DNA from: Lewinellaceae bacterium
GTDB lineage: Bacteria; Bacteroidota; Bacteroidia; Chitinophagales; Saprospiraceae
Length of the DNA: 64,000 nt
Assembly: GCA_020636325.1 (NCBI GenBank)
Contig: JACJYC010000012.1
Location: 1-64,000, forward strand
Direction of reading: 5' to 3'
Shown here in pieces: positions 34,983 through 45,134 of the stretch (its first letter is position 1; the number at the start of each line of letters is the position of its first letter). Made by a program: the position numbers and the translations under genes. The notes under the pieces were generated by a model, which ran no database searches, was not told the origin of the DNA, and saw only the letters and a program-made list of their open reading frames with translations.

Positions 34983-35699
34983 TCAGACAACCTGACTGCA
35001 GTACCGGAGCCTGGATGATATATGTTGCATGATGGCTTCGCTATGGTCAAAAATGAAAAAATGATTGCCGGGAAATTCAAGGACTTCAACGCCTGCGTTT
35101 GTTTCCCTGGACCAGGCCATCGCCTGGGTCTCACTGATCTTTTCATCCGTACCGATCAGTACATCAATCGGAATATCAAAGGGTGCGGAGGTTTGGTAGA
35201 CGCAGGTTTCGGCAGCGCAAAAGTCAGCCCGCAGGATCGGCTCGAAAAAGACCGCCATCTCCTCGTCGGCAAAAACGGCTGAAGGGCTACCGCCCATGGC
35301 CAGTACCTTATCAAAGAACTGGTCCCTGGGCAGGAGATGCCTTTCGTTTTCCTCATAGGGTATGGATGGCCCGGCCCGGCCGCTGAAAAAAAGGTACAGC
35401 GGCAGCGGCTCACCGGCTTCTACCAGCTCCTTTACCAGATAAAACCCCAGCAACGCGCCGAGGCTATGCCCGTAAACAGCATAAGGGCGCGTAATGGCGG
35501 CCCGGACCCTGGGCAGCAGATCCCCGACCATTTGCCGGAGGTCGGTCAGCAGAGGCTCCCTCAGGCGCCTGCCCCGTCCGGGTAATTCCAGCGGGATCAA
35601 CCGGAGGCCGGAAGGCGCATGATCCGCAAACGGTTTGTAGGAATATGCACTGGCGCCTGAAAATGGCAGACAAAAAAGATCAAATTCCGTTTCTCTCAT
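34983..35699 (-). CDS. Type II thioesterase
   Basis: A 238-aa cytoplasmic alpha/beta-hydrolase of the stand-alone NRPS thioesterase family. Typical features are LFCLPFSGASAYSYKPFA at the start, LELPGRGRR near residue 40, the nucleophile GHSLG at about 79-83 and the His of GNHFFIFDH near residue 215. Type II thioesterases remove wrong or stalled acyl groups from carrier domains. It overlaps the exporter gene by 20 bp. Because NRPS-3 has no C-terminal thioesterase, this enzyme might also take part in product release. Confidence 0.93.
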   Translation of the reverse strand: MRETEFDLFCLPFSGASAYSYKPFADHAPSGLRLIPLELPGRGRRLREPLLTDLRQMVGDLLPRVRAAITRPYAVYGHSLGALLGFYLVKELVEAGEPLPLYLFFSGRAGPSIPYEENERHLLPRDQFFDKVLAMGGSPSAVFADEEMAVFFEPILRADFCAAETCVYQTSAPFDIPIDVLIGTDEKISETQAMAWSRETNAGVEVLEFPGNHFFIFDHSEAIMQHISSRLRYCSQVV

Positions 35700-37353
35700 A
35701 ACGCATTGGCTCGTCCGTAAAATCGGTTTTCCGGTCTTCCAGCAACTTGCCGTCGTGGAAGGTGATCAGCCTGTCGGCAAAATGATAATACCGGTCGTCG
35801 TGGGTGATGGCAATGATGGTCTTGCCCAATTCCTTCATATGGCCGAGGACGTGGTGGTAAAATACCGCCCTGTAGCCCGGGTCCTGCTCTGCGGCCCATT
35901 CGTCCAGCAGCAGGCATTGCTTGTTTTCCATCAGGGCGTAGATCATCAACAACCGTTTTTGCTGCCCTTTCGAAAGGTTGGAGTTCGCCAGATTCCGGGA
36001 ACCGTCCACCTTTACAATGTCGTTGAGCCGCATCAGGCCGGTAAATTTCTCCCATAGCTGGTGCGACAGCCGGATATCGTAATTCGAATACTGCTCGGAG
36101 AAAAAATGAGGGTCTGCAAAAATGGAAGAGAACAAGTTGCTGTAATGCGGAAGGGATTCGGGATCCACAGGGTGGTCGTTGATATAAATGGTTCCGCTAT
36201 CCGGTTTGAGCAACCCTGCCAGCAACAGGAGGAAGGTGCTCTTTCCGCTCCCATTCTCACCGATTATGAAAATGGTCCGGCCGGTCTCCAATTCCAGGTC
36301 GATCGGTCCGAGGGTGAATTCGCGCCCCGACTGGTCGTGTTTATAGGTATATGTGACCCCTTCAAGCCGAATGTTCCTGACCTCATCCACCTTCAATTCT
36401 TTGCCGAAATTGTTACTTCCGGTCACGGCGCTCAGATCCTGATAAAATTGCCCAAGGCGATTGAATGCGATCTGCATCCTTGATGCTGTGGAAAAGGAAT
36501 TGATCAAAAAGGCCATCGGTCCCATCAGGTACAAGATGACCAGGACAAAGGTCGTTTGCTGTGCCAGGTCCGCTACCTGTAAGGCGGGCAGGAGGAAGAT
36601 CACGATCCCCAGGATCACATACCAGCTGTAAGACCCGAACAATTCGTTGTCCAGGTATTTTCTGGCTGTCGTGGTTTCCAGGGATTTGACTTCCTGCCGG
36701 TTCTTTTCGAGAAATTTCCGGTAAAGGTTCTCATTTTTCTCCACACTCATCTTCACTTCCCTGAATCCGTTCAGCAAATCCTGGAGGTAGCGGTAAAAAT
36801 CGTTTTCCATATTCCTGATCCGGTTGAGGTCCCGGACAATGGACTGGTTCCTGACCCAGTAATAAATGGAGAGCCCCGTCATAATGGCCAGGACGATCAG
36901 CAAGGAAACCGGGGAGATCCAGAGCAGATAACCCAGGGCGCAGACGACTACCACTGCATTATTGATCAGGTCGACAAAAAAACGGGGCAATTGCGCAACG
37001 ACCTTGGTGTCGCCGATTGCCGTGTAAACCTTTTGCGACCCCAGTTTCCGAAATGACTCGAAGGTGGCAAAACGGACCTTATCGAGCAAGGAAAGTTCAA
37101 AATCGAACAGGATGTTGTTGGTGAAGGCGATGAGGTGATTCTGAAAATAGCGCCTGCTGAAAAACGAGAGCGCCATCAGCCCCGCGAAAAGCCAGGCGAG
37201 GTGCCGGTCCATCCAGCTTTCCGCGGTCCCGGTGCGGAGTCCCTGATTGATCATGATGAGCAAACCGCTGTACATCACGCTGTTGACGAGCCCAAGCACA
37301 ATGATCAATGCAAAAAAGGTCTTGCTTTTATTGAAGAGTTTGAAAATATCCAT
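35680..37353 (-). CDS. Cyclic-peptide exporter, ABC transporter (SyrD/PvdE type)
   Basis: A 557-aa inner-membrane half transporter. Residues about 1-310 have six transmembrane segments. The ATPase domain has Walker A GENGSGKST (about 366), the signature NLSKGQQKR (LSKGQ, as in SyrD/PvdE) and Walker B CLLLDEWAAEQDP, then the switch His in AITHDDRYYH. Members export NRPS peptides such as pyoverdine precursors and syringomycin. It overlaps the thioesterase gene by 20 bp and follows the M28-like gene by 48 bp. Confidence 0.92.
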   Translation of the reverse strand: MDIFKLFNKSKTFFALIIVLGLVNSVMYSGLLIMINQGLRTGTAESWMDRHLAWLFAGLMALSFFSRRYFQNHLIAFTNNILFDFELSLLDKVRFATFESFRKLGSQKVYTAIGDTKVVAQLPRFFVDLINNAVVVVCALGYLLWISPVSLLIVLAIMTGLSIYYWVRNQSIVRDLNRIRNMENDFYRYLQDLLNGFREVKMSVEKNENLYRKFLEKNRQEVKSLETTTARKYLDNELFGSYSWYVILGIVIFLLPALQVADLAQQTTFVLVILYLMGPMAFLINSFSTASRMQIAFNRLGQFYQDLSAVTGSNNFGKELKVDEVRNIRLEGVTYTYKHDQSGREFTLGPIDLELETGRTIFIIGENGSGKSTFLLLLAGLLKPDSGTIYINDHPVDPESLPHYSNLFSSIFADPHFFSEQYSNYDIRLSHQLWEKFTGLMRLNDIVKVDGSRNLANSNLSKGQQKRLLMIYALMENKQCLLLDEWAAEQDPGYRAVFYHHVLGHMKELGKTIIAITHDDRYYHFADRLITFHDGKLLEDRKTDFTDEPMRYERNGI

Positions 37354-37401
37354 ATCGAAGAGGTAGCAGTTATGGTCCTCACAATTCGACCCGGGCGGGC
37401 C

Positions 37402-38709
37402 TTATTCCGAGCGATTTGAAAAATTGGCCTGGTAAACAGCCGTTCTCATAGGGCGGGCCAGTTCCGTCATGGCGGCAACGGTTGCACTGACGACGTCTTT
37501 CATCGTCTTCAGACTGGTTCGTTGGAGCGGATCATCCTCCTTCATGCCGCGTTCAAGATTGCGGTTTCTTCCCGTTGTAATGAAGACTGCCGGGTTTTTG
37601 GAATACCAGAACGCCGAATGGTCGCCGTCCTGGGACATAAAGGCATCCTCACCGTATCCCGGCACCCGGATCGGGAGCACCTGAAGGCCGGGTGCAAATG
37701 CATGCGCTGATCGTTCGAAAAGCAACCCCAAGGCCAACGAATTCGGGTTGGCGATCAATCCGGTGAAACTCCCTCTTTGTTTCTCTTTCAGCAAGGGTTT
37801 CCCGTAATCGGGTACTAAATCCTGGATCAGCGGCGGGATGAGGTCGGGATCCAGGTCTTCGGCGCCGATCAGGTCGAGGTAAAATGCCCCCAAAACCTTT
37901 TCGCCCCATTTCAATCCGCCGTGATAGATATAATGATTGCTGCCGATGTATTCATAGGCGGCCATATCAAATGCCGCCCCGACTACGGTATTTTCGGTTT
38001 GATACCCGGCGAAAACCGCCATAATCTCCAGTACACCCGAAACGCCGGTGGTATTCACCAGATCGTCTGTATTATCCCGGACCGCGTCGTAGTGCGAAAG
38101 GGCGATGACCTTGCCCGGCGCCGGACCGGAACCTTCTATTTGTCCCAACACATTGCGGCCGGTCATTCCGCCGAAGGTATAGTCCTGGGTCAGTGTCTGA
38201 ACCCCCTGCCTCGTCAAAAAAGCAGCAAGGGAATCCCGGATGCCGGGCAAATTTCGCTGCCCTTCTTCAGATTCATGGTCGCGGAGGATGGAAAATTCCA
38301 CCAGGTGCCGTTTCATCCGGCCGGTATCTACCTTGGCCAGCAATTCTTCGGCCGGCACCGGGCGTTTGTCCCAGACCACGATCCGGAATTTTGCATTATC
38401 AGGGTCCATTTCCGCATCCCGGAACCGCCAGGTGATCGACTTGCCCGGGCCGGGTGCAACGGATGGTCCGACATCCCCGGATACGGTCGCCGGTTGGGGT
38501 TGAACAAATCTGCCCTGCCGGTCGGTGACGCTGAACCGGATGCCGATGGATGTTTCGTTTTCATCCAGGGCGTCGAAATCTATGCGGGCCACCCCGGCAG
38601 CGGCGTCGACCGTTGAGGAAACGTTGGAAATGACCGGTCCCGGGGGTTGCGCCCCGGCAACGGCATTCATCAGCAGAAACAATGCGGGAATATAGCAACG
38701 GATTACCAT
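37402..38709 (-). CDS. M28-fold peptidase-like protein with degenerate active site
   Basis: A 435-aa exported protein. The ATG at 38709 (MVIRCYIPALFLLM, ending VAGAQ) is used. An N-terminal beta domain (about 25-135) precedes an M28 aminopeptidase-like domain. The HxD pair is present (ALSHYDAVRD), and so are LDLIGAED and the C-terminal DGDHSAFW. The catalytic/metal Glu-Glu position, however, reads A250-A251 (FDMAAYEYIGS), and the bridging Asp segment is NTTGVSG instead of ADDNxSG. It is therefore probably not an active zinc peptidase. It sits between NRPS-3 and the exporter, so it may bind or hand over the peptide in the periplasm. Confidence 0.82.
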   Translation of the reverse strand: MVIRCYIPALFLLMNAVAGAQPPGPVISNVSSTVDAAAGVARIDFDALDENETSIGIRFSVTDRQGRFVQPQPATVSGDVGPSVAPGPGKSITWRFRDAEMDPDNAKFRIVVWDKRPVPAEELLAKVDTGRMKRHLVEFSILRDHESEEGQRNLPGIRDSLAAFLTRQGVQTLTQDYTFGGMTGRNVLGQIEGSGPAPGKVIALSHYDAVRDNTDDLVNTTGVSGVLEIMAVFAGYQTENTVVGAAFDMAAYEYIGSNHYIYHGGLKWGEKVLGAFYLDLIGAEDLDPDLIPPLIQDLVPDYGKPLLKEKQRGSFTGLIANPNSLALGLLFERSAHAFAPGLQVLPIRVPGYGEDAFMSQDGDHSAFWYSKNPAVFITTGRNRNLERGMKEDDPLQRTSLKTMKDVVSATVAAMTELARPMRTAVYQANFSNRSE

Positions 38710-38751
38710 GACTATGATTTTTGTGTATTGAAACAAGGACAGGACTTATGG

Positions 38752-41700
38752 TTACGCCAGCAATTCTTCTGCAACTGCGCTCTTTTGGTCGATGTGGGCA
38801 GCCAATTCCCTGATGGTTGGGAAGGAGAAAATTTCGCGCACGGAAAGACCTATGTTCAAGGTCTTGAACAACCGGGCCTGCATTTTAATCGCTTTGAAAG
38901 AATGGCCGCCGACCTCAAAGAAGTTGTCGTCCCTTGAATAGCTTCGGCCGCCGAGTATTTCTTTCCAGATTTCGGCCACCGCCTTTTCGGTTTCGGTCGT
39001 TAACTCATCGACTTCTTCCGACCCGGCAGGCTTGTGCTCAAGTATAGGCGACGGCAGCGCCTTGCGGTCAATTTTGCCGCTGGCGGTCAGGGGGAATTGG
39101 TCCAGTACGATGAAGCGGCCGGGGATCATATAGGCCGGCAAATGCGTTGCGAGCAAATGCTTCAACTCAGCCGACTCAAATTCTGCGCCTGACTTGAGGG
39201 TCAGCCAGGCCGCCAGTATCTTTCCGCCATGCGGATCGTCCCATAGGGCTGCGATCGCCTCCCGTACGGCGGGAATCCGGTACAGGGCCTGTTCAATTTC
39301 GCCCAGTTCAATCCGATGTCCGCGCAGCTTGATCTGTGCGTCCCTCCTGCCCGCAAATTCCAGCCACCCGTCGTTGGTCCACCGGCCGATATCGCCGGTG
39401 CGATACATGGTTTCACCGGGGAAGAACGGGTCCGGGACGAACGCGGCGGTTGTTTTCTCCGGATCGTTCACATACCCGAATCCGACCCCGGCACCGGCGA
39501 TGAAGATCTCGCCTTTTACGCCGGGAAGGCAGATGCCGCCGTAAGGGTCAAGGACGTAAATGCGGCAATTGCGGACCGGTTTGCCGATCGGAACAGGCGG
39601 GCGGGGCGGGCAGGTTGTCATGATGTGATGGGTAGCGCCGTCAGCCGTTTCGGTCGGGCCGTAGGAGTTCACAAACCTGGTATAAAAGAACTTGTCGAAC
39701 CATTTTTCGGTCAATGCGAACGGCAGCGCTTCTCCCACGGTTGACATACACCTGAGCCGCCTGAACAGGTTTGGCCCTTGCCAGTTGTCAATCGCTTCCA
39801 TCAATTCGGCCAGATAGGAGGGAACGACCTGGAGCACCGTAATCTCATCGTAGTCCACCTGCTGCATTAACCGGACCGGATCTTTCACCACCTCCGAAGG
39901 ATAGACAACGGTACACCCGCCGTGGATCAATGCGGACAGGGACTGCCAGATGGAAATGTCAAAACTTTGGGTCGCCGTTTGGGCCACCACGGCATCCTCA
40001 TCCATTCCGCAATCCTCCGCTTTGGCGATCAGGTGATTGAGCATGGAACCGTGGCCGATCAGCGCGCCCTTCGGAAATCCGGTGGAGCCGGAGGTAAACA
40101 ACAGATAGGCCGGAGCCGATCGGTCCGGTTTGTCCGTTAAATTATCAGGCGGGTGAATTTGCCAGCCCGTGGTGATATCGGCGGTCCGGATCTCATCAAA
40201 AACGCCTTCGGGAAAATTCCCGGCAACAAGCGCCAGTTTCACACCGGCTTTGCCGATCATGTATCGGATCCGTTCGGGCGGCAACTCAGGATCCACAGGC
40301 AGGTAAACGGCTTTGATTTTGAATAAGGCGAGCATCCCTGCGATCAGCCACTCGGAGCGCGGAAGGCAAAGGGCCACCTGATCCCCCGGTTGAACGCGGT
40401 GAACCGCTTTCAGCCATCCGGCCATCCGGTTGACGGTTGCATTCAGCTCGCTGTAAGTCAGGGAATTGTCTTCGCAGCGCACGGCCGCGTACCCGGGGCG
40501 CTGCGCCGCATGCCGCTCCAGGAATTCAACGATGGAGCGCTCCGCCGGCCAAGGCGAAAAGGTATCGTTCATCTTCATTAACCACCGCCTGTCTTCGGCC
40601 GCATCCGACAGCGGAACAGCCCAGAGCGGCTGGTCTTCGTCCCTGGCGACAGCCTCCAGCAGTTTTTCAAAATATCCGGTTATGCGGTTGATCGTTGCAG
40701 CATCGAAAAGGTCGGTGTTGTATACCAGATGTCCGGTCAGTGTTTCGTCGTATTCTGTGAAATACCATTCCAGATCGAATCTGGATGCATTGTTTCCGCC
40801 CGTCGACAGGTTCTCTATGCCGCCGGCAAGCCCGGGTTCGGTTGCCTGATTGAAAAGATCGATCTTCTGATGGGTCAGTATGACGTCAAAAACCGGCGTT
40901 CTGCTGATATCGCGCAGTACGGACACCTCATCGACCAGGTAATCAAAGGGATAGATTTCGTGCCGGAATGCCTCCAGTACCGTTTCCTTTACCCGGGCCC
41001 CCAGACGCCTGAGGGTATCCTCCGGCTCAAAGGTGGTCCGCAGGGGCAGGGTGTTGGCGTAATACCCGATCTGGCGTTCCAGGTCCGGATGTTGACGGCC
41101 CGAGATCAACGTACCGACCACAATGTCCTGTTGGCCCGAGAGGCGGCTCAGAAGGGCTTTGAATGCCGTGATCAGGGCCATAAACACGCTCAGATCCTGC
41201 CTGCGGCAAGTTTTCCGCAGTTCATCCAGCTGTTGTTTTCCAATCATGAGGCTGCATCCGGCGCCCTTGTAGGTTTTCACCGGAGGCCTGGGGCGATCCG
41301 CCGGTAAATCGAGAACGGGAATATCTCCGGCAAAACGCGCTTTCCAGTATTGGCGGTGGGTATTCAGGTTTTCACCCGTCAATTGCTGCTGCAGCCAGGC
41401 CGAATAGTCCTTATACTGAATGGCCAACGGCGGGAGGGAAGACATCTTGCCTTGCTCCAGGTCGTGGTAAAGCAAGGCCAGCTCATTCAGCAGGTTCTGC
41501 ATGGACCAGCCGTCGGCAATGATGTGGTGCAGGGTGTAGATGACAATCCGTTCGCCGGACGGCATGCTGACAAATTTGATCCTGAACAGGGGTCCGTTTT
41601 CGAGATCGAACGGAATTTGGGCCTCGCCTTCCAGCAGGTCGGCCAGGCGTTGGTCCGCATCCGGAGTTTCCGACCAGTTCATCCGCTTTTTCTCCACCCG

Positions 41701-44700
41701 GTCGGGGTGCGGCGGATGCACGCGCTGCCGAAGCTCACCGTCCCGGACCAGGAAGGTCGTCCGGAGAATTTCATGCCGCGCAGCCAATTCATCGACGGCA
41801 GCCGCCAGCAGTTCAGGATCCATCGACGGTCCGGCGCGGAAAGCGCCCGGGATATTGTATACAACGGAGGCGCCATCGAACTGGGTCAGGATCCAGGTCC
41901 TTTTCTGGGACGGTGAAGCTTCGTAATCCGCTGTAGTTTCAACGGGTCGGATCGGAACATAAGTTTCTGCCGCCGCCTCGAAAATAAAATCCAGCAGAGA
42001 TCTCACCGTGGGGAAGTTGAAGACGTCATTGACGCCGATCTTCCGGCCGAATTCGCGATAGATCCTGGAAACCAGTTGGGTCGCTTTCAGCGAATGGCCT
42101 CCCAGGTCGAAAAAATTATCATCAAGCCCAATCTCGTTTTTTTCCAGCACTTCTTCCCATAAATCCGCCATTTTCAATTCATCCGGGGTTGTCGGAGGGC
42201 GGTATTCCGTCCTTTGGGATTCCATTTCCCGCCCGGCAAGGTTCATCAGCGCCTGCCGGTCGACCTTTCCGTTGTGATTCACCGGAAATGCCTTCAACAT
42301 CACCCATCCTGCCGGGATCATATATTCCGGCAACAGGGTACCCAGAAAGCGCCTGATTTCCCGGGGACCGATTTGCAGGCGGGTACAAGTGAAGGCCATC
42401 AGGACAGTGCTTTCGTCCGGCATCTGTATCGGCAGTACCAGGCTATCCTCCACGCCCGGAAATTTTCTTATTGAGGCTTCTATTTCCCGTGTTTCAACCC
42501 GGATCCCGCGGATCTGGACCTGTTCGTCGAGCCTTCCCAGAAATTCCAGTTCTCCGTTTTTATTCCACCGCCCGAGGTCTCCTGTCCGGTATAATTGGGT
42601 ATAGGCCGGGGATTTGCTGTAAGGGTCAGGGATGAATTTTTCGGCAGTCAGCTCGGATTGCCCGAGGTAGCCCGATGCCACCCCGATCCCGGATACGCCG
42701 ATCTCGCCCTTCCATCCCGGCGGAACAAGCCGCTGGTACCGGTCCATAACGTAGACCCTGGTATTGGCAAAAGGCTGGCCGATGGGAATACCCTTGCGGG
42801 AAGCGTATTCGTCGCTCCTCCGGGGATCAACTTTATGGAAGGTCGCCCCGATGCAGGCCTCGCTGGGGCCGTAGCCGTTATACAGGGACAAAGTAGCCGC
42901 ATGGAATAACGATTCGCCGAGCGCAGCCGCTTCTCCGGTCGAAATGACGAGCCGAAGGCCGCCAAGGGAGATTTTACCGAACAGTTTCAGGTAGGCGGGC
43001 GGCAGGATCGCAATTGTTACCCCGCTCTCCCGGATCAGCTTCAGCAGAAGGTCGGGGTTTGACTTTACCTGCCGGTCGGCCAGTACAAGCGTACCGCCGG
43101 CTGCCAACGCCATAAAAATCTCTACGAGAGAGGCGTCAAAATTAAGCGACGCGAAATGGAGGACGCTGTCCTGATGCGCTATGCCCAGGAAATCATTGTG
43201 GTACTGGATCCTGTCCGAAATGCTCTCGTGCCGGACCGGTACGCCCTTGGGTTCGCCGCTGGTTCCGGAGGTATAAATGATATAAGCGATGTCTGCGGGT
43301 TGAAGGGGTTCGGGCTCGGCCGGTTCGAGGCCTGCGATCATTTCCCATTCGATGTCAATGACCGTCAGCCAGCCGCTGAAATCCGGCAGGCTGAACATCA
43401 AATCCGATTGGGTGACCAGCAGGGCGGCGCGCGAATCCTTTAAAATCCGCTCCAACCGGGCAGCCGGTGATTGGGTATCCAACGGCAGATAGGTCCCTCC
43501 GGCCTTCCAGATCCCCAGAATGGAGACGACGGCATGGACCGAACGGTCAAGCATAACCCCCGCCACCTGTCCGGGGCGAAATCCGCACGATTCCCGAAGG
43601 TACCCGGCCAAACGGCCGGCCGCCTGGTCCAGTTCCCGGTAAGTGAGGGTCGTTTTCCCCGACTGCACTGCGGGCGAATCGGGGTTTGCCGCTGCCATGG
43701 CCCGGAACAGACCGGGAAGAGCATCCTCCCGGTAGCCTTTGTCATAACCTGCAAATCGCTCCAGCTCCTGTATTTCTTCCGGCAACAGGATATCCAGTTG
43801 GCCGATGGGAATCGCCGGATCGGACACCAACTGGTCGATCAGGTATTCCATCCGCCGGGAAAGCCGCCGGATATCCTCCTCCTCAAAAACCTCCGCATTG
43901 AAGTTGAAGCGGAATAAGAGGGCTTCGCTGCAAGTGGCGTGGATGCTGAAGTCGTAATTGACCTGTTCAAAACTGCGGACCTGGGAAACATTCATCTCTC
44001 GGATGGCGGAAACCTGACTTTCCGATTCCCGGACATCGTACAATTGTTCCGCCCCCGGATAGTTGCCGAAGACTACCACATGGTCGATCAATCCGTGTTT
44101 CACCCGGCTTGCCGCTTGTATTTCAGCCATGGAAAAATGCTGGAAACGCCCGGTTTCCGCGTTGAGGCCCTGGACCAGATTCAGCAGTTCTTCAAAGGGT
44201 TGATCCGGCAAGGCGGTCACCCTCATGGGAACGGTATTGATATACAGTCCGACAGAAGTTTCAATTCCTGCAATTTCCGAAGGCCTAACCGAAACGACCT
44301 TCCCGAAAACGACGTCATCGGTATCGTTCAGCCTGCCCAGCAACAAGCCCCAAACGGTTTGAATGAAGGTGCTCATGGTTACGGTCAGCCGCTGCCCCAG
44401 CAGGCGGACGGCTTCTGTTTTTTCCGGGGAGATCCATAGCCGGATTTCAGCATTTTGGTACCTGCCGCCCGCCAACCGGTCCTTTTTGCCGGGAATGCCG
44501 GTCTGTCGTTCAAATCCGGCCATGTATTGCTCCCAGAATGCCCCGCCCGCAAATTTATCCTGGCGTTCCAGCCATTTGATGTATTGGTGATACTGGACGG
44601 CCGGGGGCAGCGACGGTGTTTCCCCGGCCTCGAGCGCCTCATAAATGCGGTTGAACTCTTCGATCAGGATTCCCTGGCACCAACCGTCAAAAATGATGTG

Positions 44701-45129
44701 GTGGTGGCTCCAGATGAGCTCGAATTCCTGATCGGCGATCTGCAAAACCGCCATCCTCATCAACACGTCTTCCTTGAGATCGAACTTTCTGCGTTTATCC
44801 TCCCGTTGCCAGGCCGCTACTTCCTTTTCCCGCTGCTCCGGCTCAAGGTCGCGCAGGTCCCTGAATTCGAAGGCAGGCCTGCGGTCTTCCAGCACCACCT
44901 GATACATGCGCCGAAGCCCTTCGTATACAAAGGCGGTGCGAAGGATATCATGGCGTTCGAACAGGGTTTCCAGGCACCTCCGGACGATATCAATATCCAT
45001 TTTTCCCTTCATCCGGTACGAAACCTGGACGAAATACGCATCCGAATTCTTATCCGCAAGGTATTGAAAAAACAACCCCTCCTGGAGCGGCGACAGCGAA
45101 AAGATATCCTTGGGCCGGGTCTTCGTCAT
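38752..45129 (-). CDS. NRPS-3: C-A-PCP-C-A-PCP
   Basis: A 2125-aa two-module synthetase. Domains by position: C (residues about 5-430, HHHIIFDGW), A (about 465-965, IYTSGTSGEPKG), PCP (GGHSL), C of the LCL type (about 1080-1500, HHIIADGWSM), A (about 1530-2040, LFTSGSTGFPKG) and PCP (GGHSF). No TE, reductase or terminal C domain follows. The first C opens SPLQEGLFF, the DCL-like form expected after an upstream epimerase. Specificity codes read by eye: A-1 DAVIITGIG (the same as NRPS-2 A-1), A-2 DIWQSVSDG; I cannot name either substrate. It starts 5 bp after NRPS-2, so it should be the last synthetase. Confidence 0.95.
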   Translation of the reverse strand: MTKTRPKDIFSLSPLQEGLFFQYLADKNSDAYFVQVSYRMKGKMDIDIVRRCLETLFERHDILRTAFVYEGLRRMYQVVLEDRRPAFEFRDLRDLEPEQREKEVAAWQREDKRRKFDLKEDVLMRMAVLQIADQEFELIWSHHHIIFDGWCQGILIEEFNRIYEALEAGETPSLPPAVQYHQYIKWLERQDKFAGGAFWEQYMAGFERQTGIPGKKDRLAGGRYQNAEIRLWISPEKTEAVRLLGQRLTVTMSTFIQTVWGLLLGRLNDTDDVVFGKVVSVRPSEIAGIETSVGLYINTVPMRVTALPDQPFEELLNLVQGLNAETGRFQHFSMAEIQAASRVKHGLIDHVVVFGNYPGAEQLYDVRESESQVSAIREMNVSQVRSFEQVNYDFSIHATCSEALLFRFNFNAEVFEEEDIRRLSRRMEYLIDQLVSDPAIPIGQLDILLPEEIQELERFAGYDKGYREDALPGLFRAMAAANPDSPAVQSGKTTLTYRELDQAAGRLAGYLRESCGFRPGQVAGVMLDRSVHAVVSILGIWKAGGTYLPLDTQSPAARLERILKDSRAALLVTQSDLMFSLPDFSGWLTVIDIEWEMIAGLEPAEPEPLQPADIAYIIYTSGTSGEPKGVPVRHESISDRIQYHNDFLGIAHQDSVLHFASLNFDASLVEIFMALAAGGTLVLADRQVKSNPDLLLKLIRESGVTIAILPPAYLKLFGKISLGGLRLVISTGEAAALGESLFHAATLSLYNGYGPSEACIGATFHKVDPRRSDEYASRKGIPIGQPFANTRVYVMDRYQRLVPPGWKGEIGVSGIGVASGYLGQSELTAEKFIPDPYSKSPAYTQLYRTGDLGRWNKNGELEFLGRLDEQVQIRGIRVETREIEASIRKFPGVEDSLVLPIQMPDESTVLMAFTCTRLQIGPREIRRFLGTLLPEYMIPAGWVMLKAFPVNHNGKVDRQALMNLAGREMESQRTEYRPPTTPDELKMADLWEEVLEKNEIGLDDNFFDLGGHSLKATQLVSRIYREFGRKIGVNDVFNFPTVRSLLDFIFEAAAETYVPIRPVETTADYEASPSQKRTWILTQFDGASVVYNIPGAFRAGPSMDPELLAAAVDELAARHEILRTTFLVRDGELRQRVHPPHPDRVEKKRMNWSETPDADQRLADLLEGEAQIPFDLENGPLFRIKFVSMPSGERIVIYTLHHIIADGWSMQNLLNELALLYHDLEQGKMSSLPPLAIQYKDYSAWLQQQLTGENLNTHRQYWKARFAGDIPVLDLPADRPRPPVKTYKGAGCSLMIGKQQLDELRKTCRRQDLSVFMALITAFKALLSRLSGQQDIVVGTLISGRQHPDLERQIGYYANTLPLRTTFEPEDTLRRLGARVKETVLEAFRHEIYPFDYLVDEVSVLRDISRTPVFDVILTHQKIDLFNQATEPGLAGGIENLSTGGNNASRFDLEWYFTEYDETLTGHLVYNTDLFDAATINRITGYFEKLLEAVARDEDQPLWAVPLSDAAEDRRWLMKMNDTFSPWPAERSIVEFLERHAAQRPGYAAVRCEDNSLTYSELNATVNRMAGWLKAVHRVQPGDQVALCLPRSEWLIAGMLALFKIKAVYLPVDPELPPERIRYMIGKAGVKLALVAGNFPEGVFDEIRTADITTGWQIHPPDNLTDKPDRSAPAYLLFTSGSTGFPKGALIGHGSMLNHLIAKAEDCGMDEDAVVAQTATQSFDISIWQSLSALIHGGCTVVYPSEVVKDPVRLMQQVDYDEITVLQVVPSYLAELMEAIDNWQGPNLFRRLRCMSTVGEALPFALTEKWFDKFFYTRFVNSYGPTETADGATHHIMTTCPPRPPVPIGKPVRNCRIYVLDPYGGICLPGVKGEIFIAGAGVGFGYVNDPEKTTAAFVPDPFFPGETMYRTGDIGRWTNDGWLEFAGRRDAQIKLRGHRIELGEIEQALYRIPAVREAIAALWDDPHGGKILAAWLTLKSGAEFESAELKHLLATHLPAYMIPGRFIVLDQFPLTASGKIDRKALPSPILEHKPAGSEEVDELTTETEKAVAEIWKEILGGRSYSRDDNFFEVGGHSFKAIKMQARLFKTLNIGLSVREIFSFPTIRELAAHIDQKSAVAEELLA

Positions 45130-45134
45130 TTCGG

